A stretch of DNA of 64,000 nt from Bacillus manliponensis (GCF_000712595.1 NZ_JOTN01000016.1:46371-110370); one strand, 5' to 3'; shown: positions 1 through 9,304, numbered from the stretch's first letter. Notes: generated by a model not told the origin, from the sequence alone. A program made the numbers and translations.

Positions 1-2
1 TC

Positions 3-1148
3 ATGGAATTTACTCTTACTAGGGAAAAACAAATGATCAAGGAAATGGTGCGTGACTTTGCTGAAAAGGAAATCGCTCCGAAAGCTGTGTATTACGATAA
101 AACAGCAGAGTTCCCATATGAAACTTTTCAAAAGATGGGTGAACTTGGTTTACTAGGAATTCCGTTTCCAGAGCAATACGGGGGATCTAGCGGCGACACG
201 TTATCATACGCATTAGCCGTAGAAGAAATTGGCCGCGCATGCGGGGGAACTGGATTAAGTTATGCGGCAACAATTTCACTTGGTGCATCTCCTATTTATT
301 ATTTTGGTACAGAAGAACAAAAGCAAAAATATTTAATCCCGATGGCATCTGGAAAAACACTTGGTGCATTTGGATTAACAGAGCCAAATGCAGGGTCTGA
401 TGCAGGAGGAACACAAACGAAGGCCGTTTTAGAAGGCGATGAATATGTAATTAGCGGAGAGAAATGTTGGATTACAAATGCTGAGTATGCAAATACAATT
501 ATTGTAACCGCTGTCAACGGTGTTGAAGAGAGTGGGAAAAAACGTATTTCTGCTTTTATCGTACCAACAGATAGTAAGGGATTAACAATTTCTAGCCCTT
601 ACGACAAAATGGGAGTACGCGCATCAAATACATGTGAAATTGTGTTAGATGGTGTACGTGTACCGAAAGAAAACATTCTTGGTGATGTGAATAAAGGTTT
701 TAAACAATTTTTATACACATTAGACGGAGGGCGTATTTCAATTGCTGCATTAGCGGTAGGAATTGCACAATCTGCGTTTGAAAGAGCACTTCAATATGCG
801 AAAGAACGTAAACAGTTCGGTCGTTCACTTTCTAACTTCCAAGCGATTCAATTTAAATTAGCTGACATGGCAATGGAGATTGAATTAGCACGTAATATGG
901 TACATAAAGCAGCATATTTAAAGGATCAAGAGAAATCTTTCGGTAAAGAAGCTGCAATGGCAAAGTTATTTGCATCTGAAACAGCAAGCCGTGTCTCCAA
1001 TGAAGCAGTACAAATTCATGGCGGTTATGGTTATATGCGTGAATACGAAGTAGAGCGTCATATTCGTGATGCAAAATTATTAGAAATTGGTGAAGGTACT
1101 TCTGAAATTCAGCGTCTCGTTATTGCAAGGCATTTAGGATGTCGTTAA
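3..1148 (+). CDS. acyl-CoA dehydrogenase of the leucine/branched-acid operon
   Basis: FAD-dependent acyl-CoA dehydrogenase of 381 residues, the usual family length, first visible gene of a catabolic operon. Seen: the [13 protein letters not shown] flavin/substrate loop near residue 125, the RKQFGR and [11 protein letters not shown] segments of the C-terminal helical domain, and the C-terminal [17 protein letters not shown] motif. By gene context it should oxidise isovaleryl-CoA, as B. subtilis YngJ is placed. The glutamate in GEGTSEIQ (about E364) is the catalytic-base position of short/medium-chain dehydrogenases, whereas true isovaleryl-CoA dehydrogenases usually have Ala/Gly there, so the exact substrate is uncertain. 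The ATG lies two bases into the window, so its ribosome binding site and promoter are not visible. It ends about 17 bp before the next gene. Confidence 0.93.
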   Translation: MEFTLTREKQMIKEMVRDFAEKEIAPKAVYYDKTAEFPYETFQKMGELGLLGIPFPEQYGGSSGDTLSYALAVEEIGRACGGTGLSYAATISLGASPIYYFGTEEQKQKYLIPMASGKTLGAFGLTEPNAGSDAGGTQTKAVLEGDEYVISGEKCWITNAEYANTIIVTAVNGVEESGKKRISAFIVPTDSKGLTISSPYDKMGVRASNTCEIVLDGVRVPKENILGDVNKGFKQFLYTLDGGRISIAALAVGIAQSAFERALQYAKERKQFGRSLSNFQAIQFKLADMAMEIELARNMVHKAAYLKDQEKSFGKEAAMAKLFASETASRVSNEAVQIHGGYGYMREYEVERHIRDAKLLEIGEGTSEIQRLVIARHLGCR

Positions 1149-1165
1149 ATAAAGGAGGAATTATG

Positions 1166-2503
1166 ATGTTTCAAAAAGTATTAATTGCCAATCGCGGTGA
1201 AATTGCTGTTCGAATTATTAAAACGTGTCAAAAGCTTGGAATTGGTACAGTAGCAATTTATTCAGAAGCCGATGAGCATGCGCTTCATGTGAAATTAGCA
1301 GATGAAGCATACCTTATTGGTGGACCGCGTGTACAAGAAAGCTACTTAAATTTAGAAAAAATTATTGAAGTTGCGAAGAAAACAAATGCGGAAGCTGTTC
1401 ATCCAGGATATGGGTTACTATCGGAAAACACGACATTCGCAGCACGCTGTGAAGAAGAAGGTATTGTCTTTATTGGACCACCAAAAGAAGTAATTGCGAG
1501 AATGGGAAGTAAAATTGAATCTCGTAAAGCAATGCTTGAAGCTGATGTACCAATCGTTCCGGGGATTTCAACGAACATCCCAAATGTAGAGGAAGCAAAA
1601 GAAATTGCGAATCAAATTGGTTATCCGCTTATGTTAAAAGCATCCGCTGGTGGCGGGGGCATTGGTATGCAGGTGATTGAAACTGAACAAGCGCTCATCA
1701 AAGCATTTGAAAGCAATAAAACACGTGCGCAAAACTTCTTTGGTAACGGCGAAATGTATATGGAACGATTAATTACAAACGCACATCACATTGAAATTCA
1801 AGTGCTTGCAGATACAAAAGGAAACGTTGTGTATTTATGGGAGCGTGAGTGTTCTGTGCAGCGCCGTAATCAAAAGGTAATCGAAGAAGCACCGTCTCCA
1901 TTTTTAGATGAGAGCACAAGAACTGCAATGGGTGAGGTAGCTGTAAAAGCCGCGAAAGCACTTGGTTATGTAAATGCTGGAACAATTGAGTTCCTTGTTG
2001 ATGATGAAAAGAACTTTTACTTCTTAGAAATGAATACGAGATTACAAGTGGAACACCCTGTAACAGAAGAAATTACAGGTCTGGATTTAGTAGAGCAGCA
2101 ATTACGAATTGCATCAGGTGAGGCGCTGTCCTTTACACAAGACGAAGTAAAGCGTAGTGGTCATGCCATTGAAGCACGAGTGTATGCGGAAGATCCAAAA
2201 ACGTTCTTCCCATCTCCTGGGAAGATTACAGCACTTACTCTTCCGTCATCCATTCGTATTGATCATTTTGTTGAAGAAGGTGTCACAATTACGCCTTTTT
2301 ATGATCCAATGATTGCAAAAATTATTGCACATGGTGAAACGCGTGAAGAAGCAATTCAAAAGTTGCAAAGTGCATTGCAAGAATTACAAATTGAAGGCAT
2401 TAAAACAAATACATCGATGCTTCTGCAAGTATTAGAAGATGAAGTATTCCAAGGTGGAATTTATACAACAAGTTTTGTAGCAAAGCAACTTGTGAAAAAA
2501 TAA
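1166..2503 (+). CDS. acyl-CoA (methylcrotonyl-CoA type) carboxylase, biotin carboxylase subunit
   Basis: ATP-grasp biotin carboxylase, 445 residues, which carboxylates biotin on the separate carrier encoded next. Seen: N-terminal MFQKVLIANRGEIAVRI, the glycine-rich KASAGGGGIGM ATP loop around residue 160, and the MNTRLQVEHPVTE active-site segment around residue 290. The polypeptide stops after the carboxylase domain; no biotinyl domain is fused, unlike proteobacterial MccA. I place the start at the second of two adjacent ATGs because AAAGGAGG (1151-1158) is then 7 nt away. Context (HMG-CoA lyase, hydratase, carboxyltransferase) points to 3-methylcrotonyl-CoA carboxylation, but propionyl or geranyl substrates cannot be excluded from sequence alone. 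Confidence 0.92.
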   Translation: MFQKVLIANRGEIAVRIIKTCQKLGIGTVAIYSEADEHALHVKLADEAYLIGGPRVQESYLNLEKIIEVAKKTNAEAVHPGYGLLSENTTFAARCEEEGIVFIGPPKEVIARMGSKIESRKAMLEADVPIVPGISTNIPNVEEAKEIANQIGYPLMLKASAGGGGIGMQVIETEQALIKAFESNKTRAQNFFGNGEMYMERLITNAHHIEIQVLADTKGNVVYLWERECSVQRRNQKVIEEAPSPFLDESTRTAMGEVAVKAAKALGYVNAGTIEFLVDDEKNFYFLEMNTRLQVEHPVTEEITGLDLVEQQLRIASGEALSFTQDEVKRSGHAIEARVYAEDPKTFFPSPGKITALTLPSSIRIDHFVEEGVTITPFYDPMIAKIIAHGETREEAIQKLQSALQELQIEGIKTNTSMLLQVLEDEVFQGGIYTTSFVAKQLVKK

Positions 2504-2507
2504 GCTG

Positions 2508-2532
2508 GTGCTGCCTTTAGAAAGGGCAGCAC
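2508..2532 (+). other. intercistronic stem-loop between biotin carboxylase and carrier genes
   Basis: Perfect 8-bp arms GTGCTGCC/GGCAGCAC that can extend inward as CTTT/AAAG with one G-U pair. There is no T-run after it, so it is not a normal terminator. It sits in the only sizeable gap (61 nt) of the early operon and could protect or process the mRNA so that the carrier is made at a different level. That role is inference. Confidence 0.55.
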
Positions 2533-2567
2533 AGTAAAATTTACGAAAAATTGAGGGGGAAAAAATG

Positions 2568-2780
2568 ATGACGAAAGTATATGCAACGATGGCAGGTAAT
2601 GTTTGGAAGATTGTAGTTGGTGTAGGAGATACAGTAGAGGAAGAACAAGATGTCGTCATTTTAGAATCTATGAAAATGGAAATTCCAATCGTGGCAGAAG
2701 AAGCTGGAACCGTTATGAAAATTAACGTACAAGAGGGCGACTTTGTTAACGAGGGGGATGTATTACTAGAAATTGAATAA
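2568..2780 (+). CDS. biotin carboxyl carrier protein (stand-alone biotinyl domain)
   Basis: Seventy-residue biotinyl/lipoyl domain. The ESMKMEIP motif near residue 35 carries the lysine that is biotinylated. The rest is the expected barrel: AGNVWKIVVGVGD at the N-terminus and EGDFVNEGDVLLEIE at the C-terminus. It corresponds to B. subtilis YngHB and shuttles carboxyl groups between the biotin carboxylase upstream and the carboxyltransferase downstream. Two ATGs are adjacent; GAGGGGG (2553-2559) fits the second better. Confidence 0.92.
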   Translation: MTKVYATMAGNVWKIVVGVGDTVEEEQDVVILESMKMEIPIVAEEAGTVMKINVQEGDFVNEGDVLLEIE

Positions 2781-2800
2781 ATGAAAAGGGGTGCAATCGA

Positions 2801-3712
2801 TTGAAGCTGCCTTCATTTGCTTTCATTAAAGAAGTCGGTCCACGTGACGGTTTGCAAAATGAAAAGAAGATTGTTGGTACGAAAGATAAAGTGAAATGGA
2901 TTGAACTACTTACAGAAGCAGGACTTTCCTATATTGAAGTTTCATCGTTCGTTCACCCAAAATGGGTTCCAGCTTTAGCTGATGCAAAAGATGTTTTTAC
3001 AATGCTAGAGCGAAATCCACATATTACATATGCAGCTCTCGTTCCAAATCAACAAGGTTTGGAACGAGCACTGCTTCACAATGTAGATGAGGTGAATGTC
3101 TTTTTATCTGCAAGTGAGACACATAATAAGAAAAATATAAATAAATCTATGCAAGAAGCACTCGCTGTTATAGAAGATGTAGCGAAACAAGCGCAGTTCG
3201 CTGGGAAAAAAGTGCGTGGTTATGTATCTACCGTATTTGGTTGTCCGTATGAAGGAGAAGTTGATATAGATGTTATTGATGAATTATGTAATCAACTATT
3301 TTCGTATGGAATTTACGAAGTCTCGCTTGGGGATACAATCGGTGTGGGCAACCCAGCGCAAGTAGAACGCGTATTAGAACATTTGCTAGCAAAATATGAT
3401 TCTACTAAGTTTGCAATGCATTTTCATAATACGTATGGTATGGCGCTTGCCAATGTGGTGAAGTCACTAGAGTGTGGAATTACAGTATTTGATAGTTCAT
3501 GTGGTGGACTTGGTGGTTGCCCGTACGCACCTGGTGCATCTGGTAACATAGCAACAAATGATTTAGTTCATATGCTTCATAAAATGGGTGTACAGACGAA
3601 TGTAAATGAAGAGAAATTATTACAAGCGAGTAAGTTTATTCAAAATAAACTTGATATGCCATTACCAAGCAACGTTTACCGGGCTTTAGAACATAAACTA
3701 GTTAGTAGGTGA
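2801..3712 (+). CDS. yngG: hydroxymethylglutaryl-CoA lyase
   Basis: HMG-CoA lyase, 303 residues, splitting HMG-CoA into acetyl-CoA and acetoacetate. Seen: IKEVGPRDGLQNE at the start of the TIM barrel, the metal-binding HFHNTYG near residue 207, and the signature GGLGGCPYAPGASGN near residue 238, whose cysteine is catalytic in this family. Start is TTG at 2801, 7 nt after AAAAGGGGTG. It follows the biotin carrier by 20 nt and ends 4 nt before the hydratase. The fit to the leucine pathway is strong. Confidence 0.94.
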   Translation: MKLPSFAFIKEVGPRDGLQNEKKIVGTKDKVKWIELLTEAGLSYIEVSSFVHPKWVPALADAKDVFTMLERNPHITYAALVPNQQGLERALLHNVDEVNVFLSASETHNKKNINKSMQEALAVIEDVAKQAQFAGKKVRGYVSTVFGCPYEGEVDIDVIDELCNQLFSYGIYEVSLGDTIGVGNPAQVERVLEHLLAKYDSTKFAMHFHNTYGMALANVVKSLECGITVFDSSCGGLGGCPYAPGASGNIATNDLVHMLHKMGVQTNVNEEKLLQASKFIQNKLDMPLPSNVYRALEHKLVSR

Positions 3713-3716
3713 TTCG

Positions 3717-4505
3717 ATGTTAACATTACAAAACATTTCGATGCAGTATATGACGCCCCATATTGTAAAGGTCACATTAAACCGTGAGCGACAAGCGAAT
3801 GCGTTATCTCTTGCGTTATTAGAAGAGTTTCAATCGATTATAAACAATATAAAGCAAGACTTTGATGTGCGAGTAGTTATCATTACAGGAGCTGGTGAAA
3901 AGGTATTTTGTGCTGGAGCAGATTTAAAAGAACGAGCAAATATGAATGAAGATGAAGTGCGTCATGCAGTTAGTATGATCCGTCAAATGATGGATATGAC
4001 GGAACAACTACCGCAGCCAGTCATTGCAGCAATTAATGGGATTGCTCTTGGTGGTGGCACAGAATTAGCGTTAGCTTGTGATATCCGCATTGTTTCTGAA
4101 ACAGCCACTTTAGGCTTAACAGAAACTTCATTAGCAATTATTCCAGGAGCTGGTGGTACACAGCGTTTGCCTCGTTTAATCGGTCTTGGCCGCGCCAAGG
4201 AACTGATTTATACAGCAAGACGGATTACTGCATGTGAAGCAAAGGAATATGGACTTGCTGAGCATGTTGTTCCTTCTCATGAGCTAGAGAATAAGGTAAT
4301 GGAAATTGCAAGTAAGATTGCAGAAAATGGTCCAATCGCTATTCGACTTGCAAAAGAAGCAATCACAAAAGGAATGCAAGAAGATTTAAAAACAGGACTG
4401 CAAATGGAAAGACAAGCGTATGAAGGTGTTATTCGTACGAAAGATCGTACAGAGGGACTACAGGCATTTCGTGAAAAACGAAAACCAATCTATAGGGGGG
4501 AATAA
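3717..4505 (+). CDS. yngF: enoyl-CoA hydratase (methylglutaconyl-CoA hydratase role likely)
   Basis: Crotonase-superfamily protein of 262 residues. The two oxyanion-hole segments are visible: CAGADLKER near residue 65 and NGIALGGGTELALACD near residue 105, followed by LTETSLAIIPGAGGTQRLPRLIG with the family's acid/base glutamates. In this operon the expected reaction is hydration of 3-methylglutaconyl-CoA to HMG-CoA. Crotonases vary in substrate, so the specific reaction is inferred from neighbours. The start ATG follows AGGTGA closely; it is packed 4 nt after the lyase stop. Confidence 0.9.
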   Translation: MLTLQNISMQYMTPHIVKVTLNRERQANALSLALLEEFQSIINNIKQDFDVRVVIITGAGEKVFCAGADLKERANMNEDEVRHAVSMIRQMMDMTEQLPQPVIAAINGIALGGGTELALACDIRIVSETATLGLTETSLAIIPGAGGTQRLPRLIGLGRAKELIYTARRITACEAKEYGLAEHVVPSHELENKVMEIASKIAENGPIAIRLAKEAITKGMQEDLKTGLQMERQAYEGVIRTKDRTEGLQAFREKRKPIYRGE

Positions 4506-4507
4506 CC

Positions 4508-6049
4508 ATGTTAGATCAAAAACAACAATCACGCACACTTGAAGAACGTGTTGAAACGATTCAACAAGGTGGAGCGCCGAAATATCATGAACAAAACAAA
4601 GCGAAAGGAAAATTGTTCGTTCGTGATCGTCTTGCTCTTTTGTTCGATAACGGTGAATATGTAGAAGATGCAATGTTTTCAAATTGTGAAAGTGAAGGAT
4701 TACCGGCAGACGGTGTTGTGACAGCAACGGGAAAAATCCATGGACGCACAGTTTGCGTTATGGCAAATGATTCAACGGTAAAAGCAGGATCATGGGGAGC
4801 GCGTACAGTTGAGAAGATTTTGCGCATTCAAGAAACGGCAGAAAAATTACGTGTACCATTATTTTATCTTGTTGATTCTGCAGGGGCACGTATTACAGAT
4901 CAAGTTGAAATGTTCCCTGGGCGCCGCGGAGCAGGTCGTATCTTTTATAATCAAGTGAAATTATCAGGTAAAGTTCCTCAAATTTGTTTATTATTTGGTC
5001 CATCTGCGGCAGGTGGTGCATATATTCCGGCATTTTGCGATGTTGTCATGATGGTTGAAGGAAATGCATCGATGTACCTCGGCTCACCTCGTATGGCTGA
5101 AATGGTAATCGGTGAGAAAGTTTCCTTAGAAGAAATGGGCGGAGCACGTATGCATTGCTCTGTATCCGGTTGCGGAGATGTTCTTTGTAAAACAGAAGAA
5201 GATGCAATTAAGCAAGCTCGTCAATACATTTCTTATTTCCCAAGTAACTACTTAGAAAAAACTCCAATGGCCCAACCTCAAGAACCGAAACAATTCGAAA
5301 AAACGTTACAAGACATTATTCCAGAAAATCAAAATGCTCCATTTAATATGAAGGACTTAATTAACCGTATTATTGATGAAAATTCATTTTTTGAAGTGAA
5401 GAAGTTATTTGCACAAGAACTCATTACAGGGTTTGCTCGTATTGATGGAAAACCAATTGGTATTGTTGCAAATCAGCCGCGTATGAAAGGCGGCGTATTA
5501 TTCCATGATTCAGCTGATAAAGCAGCAAAATTCATTACACTTTGTGACGCATATCATATCCCGCTTCTATTCCTAGCGGATGTGCCAGGATTTATGATTG
5601 GGACGAAAGTTGAGCGGGCTGGCATTATTCGTCATGGTGCGAAAATGATTTCCGCAATGAGTGAAGCGACAGTTCCTAAAATCTCAATTGTTGTCCGAAA
5701 AGCGTATGGTGCTGGTTTATATGCGATGGCAGGTCCTGCGTTTGAACCGGATTGCTGCTTAGCACTTCCAACAGCTTCTATTGCTGTTATGGGACCTGAA
5801 GCTGCAGTAAATGCCGTTTATGCAAATAAAATTGCAGCGCTTCCTGAAGAAGAGCGTCCAAGCTTCATTGAACAAAAACGTGAAGAATATAAACAGGACA
5901 TTGATATTTACCGCTTAGCATCAGAAATGGTTATTGATGGAATAGTACATCCAAACGCACTTCGCGATGAATTAAAAAATCGTTTTAACATGTACATGAG
6001 TAAATATCAAATCTTTACAGATCGAAAGCATCCAGTATATCCGGTATAA
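4508..6049 (+). CDS. yngE: acyl-CoA carboxylase carboxyltransferase subunit
   Basis: Carboxyltransferase (beta) subunit, 513 residues, moving the carboxyl group from biotin to the acyl-CoA. Both crotonase-like halves are present: SAGARITDQVEMFPGRRGAG and FGPSAAGGAYIPAFCD in the N-half, and FLADVPGFMIG followed by RKAYGAGLYAMAG in the C-half. The start ATG is 2 nt past the hydratase stop, with AGGGGGG just upstream. The stop codon TAA (6047-6049) lies inside the ATAAA duplication at the edge of a bcr1 insertion, so the last codons abut the mobile element. Methylcrotonyl-CoA is the likely substrate from context. Confidence 0.93.
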   Translation: MLDQKQQSRTLEERVETIQQGGAPKYHEQNKAKGKLFVRDRLALLFDNGEYVEDAMFSNCESEGLPADGVVTATGKIHGRTVCVMANDSTVKAGSWGARTVEKILRIQETAEKLRVPLFYLVDSAGARITDQVEMFPGRRGAGRIFYNQVKLSGKVPQICLLFGPSAAGGAYIPAFCDVVMMVEGNASMYLGSPRMAEMVIGEKVSLEEMGGARMHCSVSGCGDVLCKTEEDAIKQARQYISYFPSNYLEKTPMAQPQEPKQFEKTLQDIIPENQNAPFNMKDLINRIIDENSFFEVKKLFAQELITGFARIDGKPIGIVANQPRMKGGVLFHDSADKAAKFITLCDAYHIPLLFLADVPGFMIGTKVERAGIIRHGAKMISAMSEATVPKISIVVRKAYGAGLYAMAGPAFEPDCCLALPTASIAVMGPEAAVNAVYANKIAALPEEERPSFIEQKREEYKQDIDIYRLASEMVIDGIVHPNALRDELKNRFNMYMSKYQIFTDRKHPVYPV

Positions 6050-6201
6050 AGTGAAACTTCAATCAGCGGGGGAGCATCCTCTCATTGGTTGTTAGTTGAA
6101 CGAATCGGGATTTTACGAGCTGTTAATCTCTCAACTAAACTTCTTCACTTTCTCTCAAGTTTTGAGTTGGGAGCCTTACAGCCCGCAAATAACGGGATAA
6201 A
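6046..6201 (-). repeat. bcr1-type repeat element, full length (copy A)
   Basis: 156 bp, bounded by ATAAA (6046-6050 and 6197-6201), which is TTTAT in the element's own orientation. It has the same right end (TGAAGTTTCACTTTAT) and left end (TTTATCCCG) as the other copies. It belongs to the subtype with GTTCAACTAACAA in the third segment. It separates the carboxyltransferase gene from the CoA synthetase gene, and its flanking duplication contains the upstream gene's stop codon. The bcr1 name is recalled from the literature on B. cereus repeats. Confidence 0.85.
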
Positions 6202-6211
6202 TGGTTGAAGT

Positions 6212-6235
6212 AGCCCGGCTTGTCGGGCTTTCTTT
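6212..6235 (+). terminator. terminator-like hairpin upstream of the CoA synthetase gene
   Basis: AGCCCG/CGGGCT arms (6212-6217 and 6224-6229) with a six-base loop, followed by TTTCTTT-type U-rich sequence. The stem is short. It would weaken or stop read-through from the upstream operon into the synthetase gene, or act as a leader attenuator. No promoter was identified between it and the gene. Confidence 0.5.
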
Positions 6236-6260
6236 CCAAGTATATAAGGGGGCGAAGAGA

Positions 6261-8204
6261 TTGAAGCAAGCAGTTTGGTTTCCGACAGAAGAGTATAAAA
6301 GAACAACACGTTTATATGAATGGATGCAATCACTTGGGTATGAAGATTATGAAACTTTTTTTAAAAAGTCAATTGAAGATACAGCATGGTTTTGGGAAGA
6401 AGCAGAACGTGCCGTTGGCTATCAATGGATGAAACCATATACAGAAGTTCTTGATTTAGCAAATGGTGTTCCGTTCCCACAGTGGTATAAAGAAGGAACT
6501 TGTAATGTTGTGGAATCAGCATTAGCACGCTGGATTGGAGAAGACGAAACAAAAACGCAGCCAGCGGTTATTTGGGAAGGTGAAGATGGTACATCAAAAT
6601 CTTTTACATACGAGGAATTAGACAACTGGGTAAGCCGTGTTGCAAATGGGTTAAAGCATGCTGGGATTGAAAAAGGTGACCGTGTGACAATCTATATGCC
6701 GATGATCCCAGAAACTGTCGTTGCAATGCTTGCAGTCATGAAAATTGGAGCCATTATTTCGCCAATCTTTTCAGGATTTGCATCAGACGCAGTGATGACA
6801 CGTGTACAAGCAGCGGAGTCGAAAATGATTATTACAGCTGACGGTTTTGCAAGACGCGGTAAAACAGTTTCGTTAAAAGATGAAGTGGATAAAGCATGTG
6901 AACATTGTCCATCCGTTGAAAAGGTTGTTGTTGTCCGTCATGCTGGTAATGACTTCACGCCGCATCACTACGATATGTCATGGGCTACTCTTGAAAAAGA
7001 AAAGCCGCTGACGCATGCGGAAGAAATGAAGAGTGATGATCCGCTTATGCTGATTTATACATCTGGTACGACAGGAAAGCCAAAAGGAACGGTTCATACT
7101 CATGCTGGTTTCCCTCTAAAATCCGCATTTGATGCTGGTTTTGGTATGAATATTAAACAAGGCGATCGTGTTCTATGGGTAACAGATATGGGCTGGATGA
7201 TGGGACCGTTCTTATTATTTGGTTCACTTTTAAATGGTGCAACAATGGTGATGTATGAAGGAGTACCTGATTTCCCAGAAGCCGATCGTCTATGGAAAAC
7301 TGTAGATCGTTATGAAATTACACATCTTGGGATTTCTCCAACGTTAATCCGTTCATTAATGGCAAAAGGCGATGAGTGGGTGAACAAACATTCACTACAT
7401 AGTCTAAAGGTATTCGCATCAACAGGTGAACCGTGGAACCCTGATCCTTGGATGTGGCTTTTTGAAACAGTTGGAAAAGGAAAAGTTCCAATTTGTAACT
7501 ATTCCGGTGGTACAGAAATTTCTGGTGGTATTTTCGGAAACGTATTGATTAAGCCAATTGCTCCGATTAGCTTTAACGCTGCACTTCCAGGTATGGCAGC
7601 GGCTGTTCTTGATGAAAATGGAATACCTATTCAAGATCATGTTGGAGAGTTATGTTTAGAGAAACCATGGGTTGGAATGACAAAGAGCTTCTGGCAAGAT
7701 GATAAACGTTATGTTGACACATATTGGTCCCGCTTCCAAAATAAATGGGTTCATGGTGACTGGGTCATTTATGATGGAGAGCAATATGTTATTACGGGCC
7801 GTTCAGATGATACATTAAATATTGCTGGTAAGCGAATTGGTCCTGCTGAGTATGAATCGATTCTTGTGAAACATCCAAATGTTGTAGAAGCAGCAGCTAT
7901 TGGTGTACCGGATGATATAAAAGGTGAAGTATGTCATTGCTTTGCTGTATTAAAAGAAGGAGTTTCTTTCTCATCAGAGCTGAAAAAAGAATTAATGAGT
8001 TTAGTGAATTCACATATTGGAAAAGCACTTTGTCCAAAAGATATTCACGTTGTAGAAGATTTACCGAAAACGCGAAATTCAAAAGTAATGCGCCGCGTCA
8101 TTAAAGCTGCGTATTTAGGAAAAGAATTAGGTGACTTGTCGTCTCTTGTAAACCCAGAAGTTGTCACATACATTCAAAGCCTTCACTTAAATCAGCAATT
8201 ATAA
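6261..8204 (+). CDS. AMP-forming acyl-CoA synthetase, acetoacetyl-/acetyl-CoA synthetase-like
   Basis: ANL-superfamily ligase of 647 residues. Core motifs are all seen: YTSGTTGKPKGTVHTHAG (P-loop-like A3) near residue 270, YSGGTEISGG (A5) near 415, VHGDWVIYDG (A7) near 500, GRSDDTLNIAGKRIGPAEYE (A8 hinge) near 515, and LPKTRNSKVMRR with the catalytic lysine near 617. Length and the long N-terminal region resemble acetyl/acetoacetyl-CoA synthetases. Acetoacetate released by the HMG-CoA lyase is the attractive substrate, since this gene closes the pathway. Start is TTG 6261 with AAGGGGG 8 nt upstream; an earlier in-frame ATG at 6201 has no binding site and lies at the bcr1 edge. Acetate or another short acid is possible. 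Confidence 0.87.
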   Translation: MKQAVWFPTEEYKRTTRLYEWMQSLGYEDYETFFKKSIEDTAWFWEEAERAVGYQWMKPYTEVLDLANGVPFPQWYKEGTCNVVESALARWIGEDETKTQPAVIWEGEDGTSKSFTYEELDNWVSRVANGLKHAGIEKGDRVTIYMPMIPETVVAMLAVMKIGAIISPIFSGFASDAVMTRVQAAESKMIITADGFARRGKTVSLKDEVDKACEHCPSVEKVVVVRHAGNDFTPHHYDMSWATLEKEKPLTHAEEMKSDDPLMLIYTSGTTGKPKGTVHTHAGFPLKSAFDAGFGMNIKQGDRVLWVTDMGWMMGPFLLFGSLLNGATMVMYEGVPDFPEADRLWKTVDRYEITHLGISPTLIRSLMAKGDEWVNKHSLHSLKVFASTGEPWNPDPWMWLFETVGKGKVPICNYSGGTEISGGIFGNVLIKPIAPISFNAALPGMAAAVLDENGIPIQDHVGELCLEKPWVGMTKSFWQDDKRYVDTYWSRFQNKWVHGDWVIYDGEQYVITGRSDDTLNIAGKRIGPAEYESILVKHPNVVEAAAIGVPDDIKGEVCHCFAVLKEGVSFSSELKKELMSLVNSHIGKALCPKDIHVVEDLPKTRNSKVMRRVIKAAYLGKELGDLSSLVNPEVVTYIQSLHLNQQL

Positions 8205-8214
8205 TTTATGTAAG

Positions 8215-8243
8215 CGAACTCTTACTAGAAAGAGTTCGTTTTT
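8215..8243 (+). terminator. Rho-independent terminator of the leucine-catabolism operon
   Basis: CGAACTCTT/AAGAGTTCG 9-bp stem with a six-base loop and TTTTT directly after. The remaining roughly 260 bp to the next gene holds no recognisable gene, only two weak hairpins (near 8383-8420 and 8431-8450). Confidence 0.9.
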
Positions 8244-8503
8244 ATTGTTTTTTGATTGTGGAGTGAATTAAAAGGTAAATATCTTCCTGCAATTTTTAAC
8301 ATTTTTATTTCCAAGAGGATGTACGGAAAAATGAAAGAGTTCGTTGCTTCTTTTACGGAGTATTGTTGTATAAATCTCGAAAAAGCTCTGAATTATGGAA
8401 AGTTCATAGTTTAGGGCTTTTGTATGTAAAAACAACCAGGAAAATGGTTGTATGTATAGAATGTAATACATTGTTATTTAAAAAATAGAAGGGAGTTATA
8501 GAA

Positions 8504-9292
8504 ATGGACGTAAGTTTAGATTCGAGAAAACACACATTTAATAATATTGTAGAAGAATATGAGAAAATAAGACCAACGTATCCGAAAGAGTTGTTTACAG
8601 ATATTTTTACATACGCCAATGTAAAGGAAACGGACCGTATCTTTGAGATTGGATGTGGAACAGGGAAAGCAACGGAAGGTTTCGTAGCGTCAGGTTATAA
8701 AAATATCGATTGTGTGGAGCTTGGAGAAAATTTAGCGAAGTTTACAGCGAACAAGTTTCAAGATGAAAAAGATATACATGTGTACAATGAGAACTTTGAA
8801 ACATGGAATATGGGAAAGAATAGCTATGCATTAGCAGTGTCCGCAACGGCATTTCATTTTATCAATCCTGATATTGGCTACCCTAAAGTTTCACAGTTAT
8901 TACGAAAAAACGGAACGATGGCGTTCTTTTGGACATATTATGTGCAACCAGAAACAGAAATTTTTAGAGAAATAGCAGTTTGCTATGACAAATATGCATC
9001 GCACTTGCATCCTAGAAATGTCCCGACACCAAAGCAATTTATAGAAGAGCGAACAAATTTGACGAAGAAGCAGGATTTATTTCAGGATATCATTGTGAAG
9101 GAATATACTTGGGTAGATACGTACACAAGTAATGAATATATCGATTTAATTCATACGCAATCAGCGCATCAGCTCCTTCCAGGGAATGTAAAAGAAAAAC
9201 TGTTTCATAGTATTCACACAGTAATTGAAAATCATGGTGGTACAATCGAAAAACCACAATTTGTAGCATTATACTTAGCAAAGAAAAAATAA
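8504..9292 (+). CDS. class I SAM-dependent methyltransferase
   Basis: 262 residues with the SAM-binding motif FEIGCGTGKATEGF near residue 48 and an acidic residue (VELGENLAKF) at the end of strand 2, as in the ubiE-like/Methyltransf_11 group. The ALAVSATAFHFINP segment near residue 110 is the usual motif IV region. Substrate cannot be told. GAAGGGAG precedes the ATG. It is followed at 12 nt by a Nudix gene and then a DUF3139 gene on the same strand, apparently one operon ending at the terminator near 10204. Confidence 0.85.
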   Translation: MDVSLDSRKHTFNNIVEEYEKIRPTYPKELFTDIFTYANVKETDRIFEIGCGTGKATEGFVASGYKNIDCVELGENLAKFTANKFQDEKDIHVYNENFETWNMGKNSYALAVSATAFHFINPDIGYPKVSQLLRKNGTMAFFWTYYVQPETEIFREIAVCYDKYASHLHPRNVPTPKQFIEERTNLTKKQDLFQDIIVKEYTWVDTYTSNEYIDLIHTQSAHQLLPGNVKEKLFHSIHTVIENHGGTIEKPQFVALYLAKKK

Positions 9293-9304
9293 CGAGGTGT
9301 AAAG

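Noticed and set aside
8268-8471. Minus-strand open frame of 67 codons and a short plus-strand frame (8330-8413)
   Set aside because: Neither has a ribosome site or recognisable motif; the region contains only weak hairpins.
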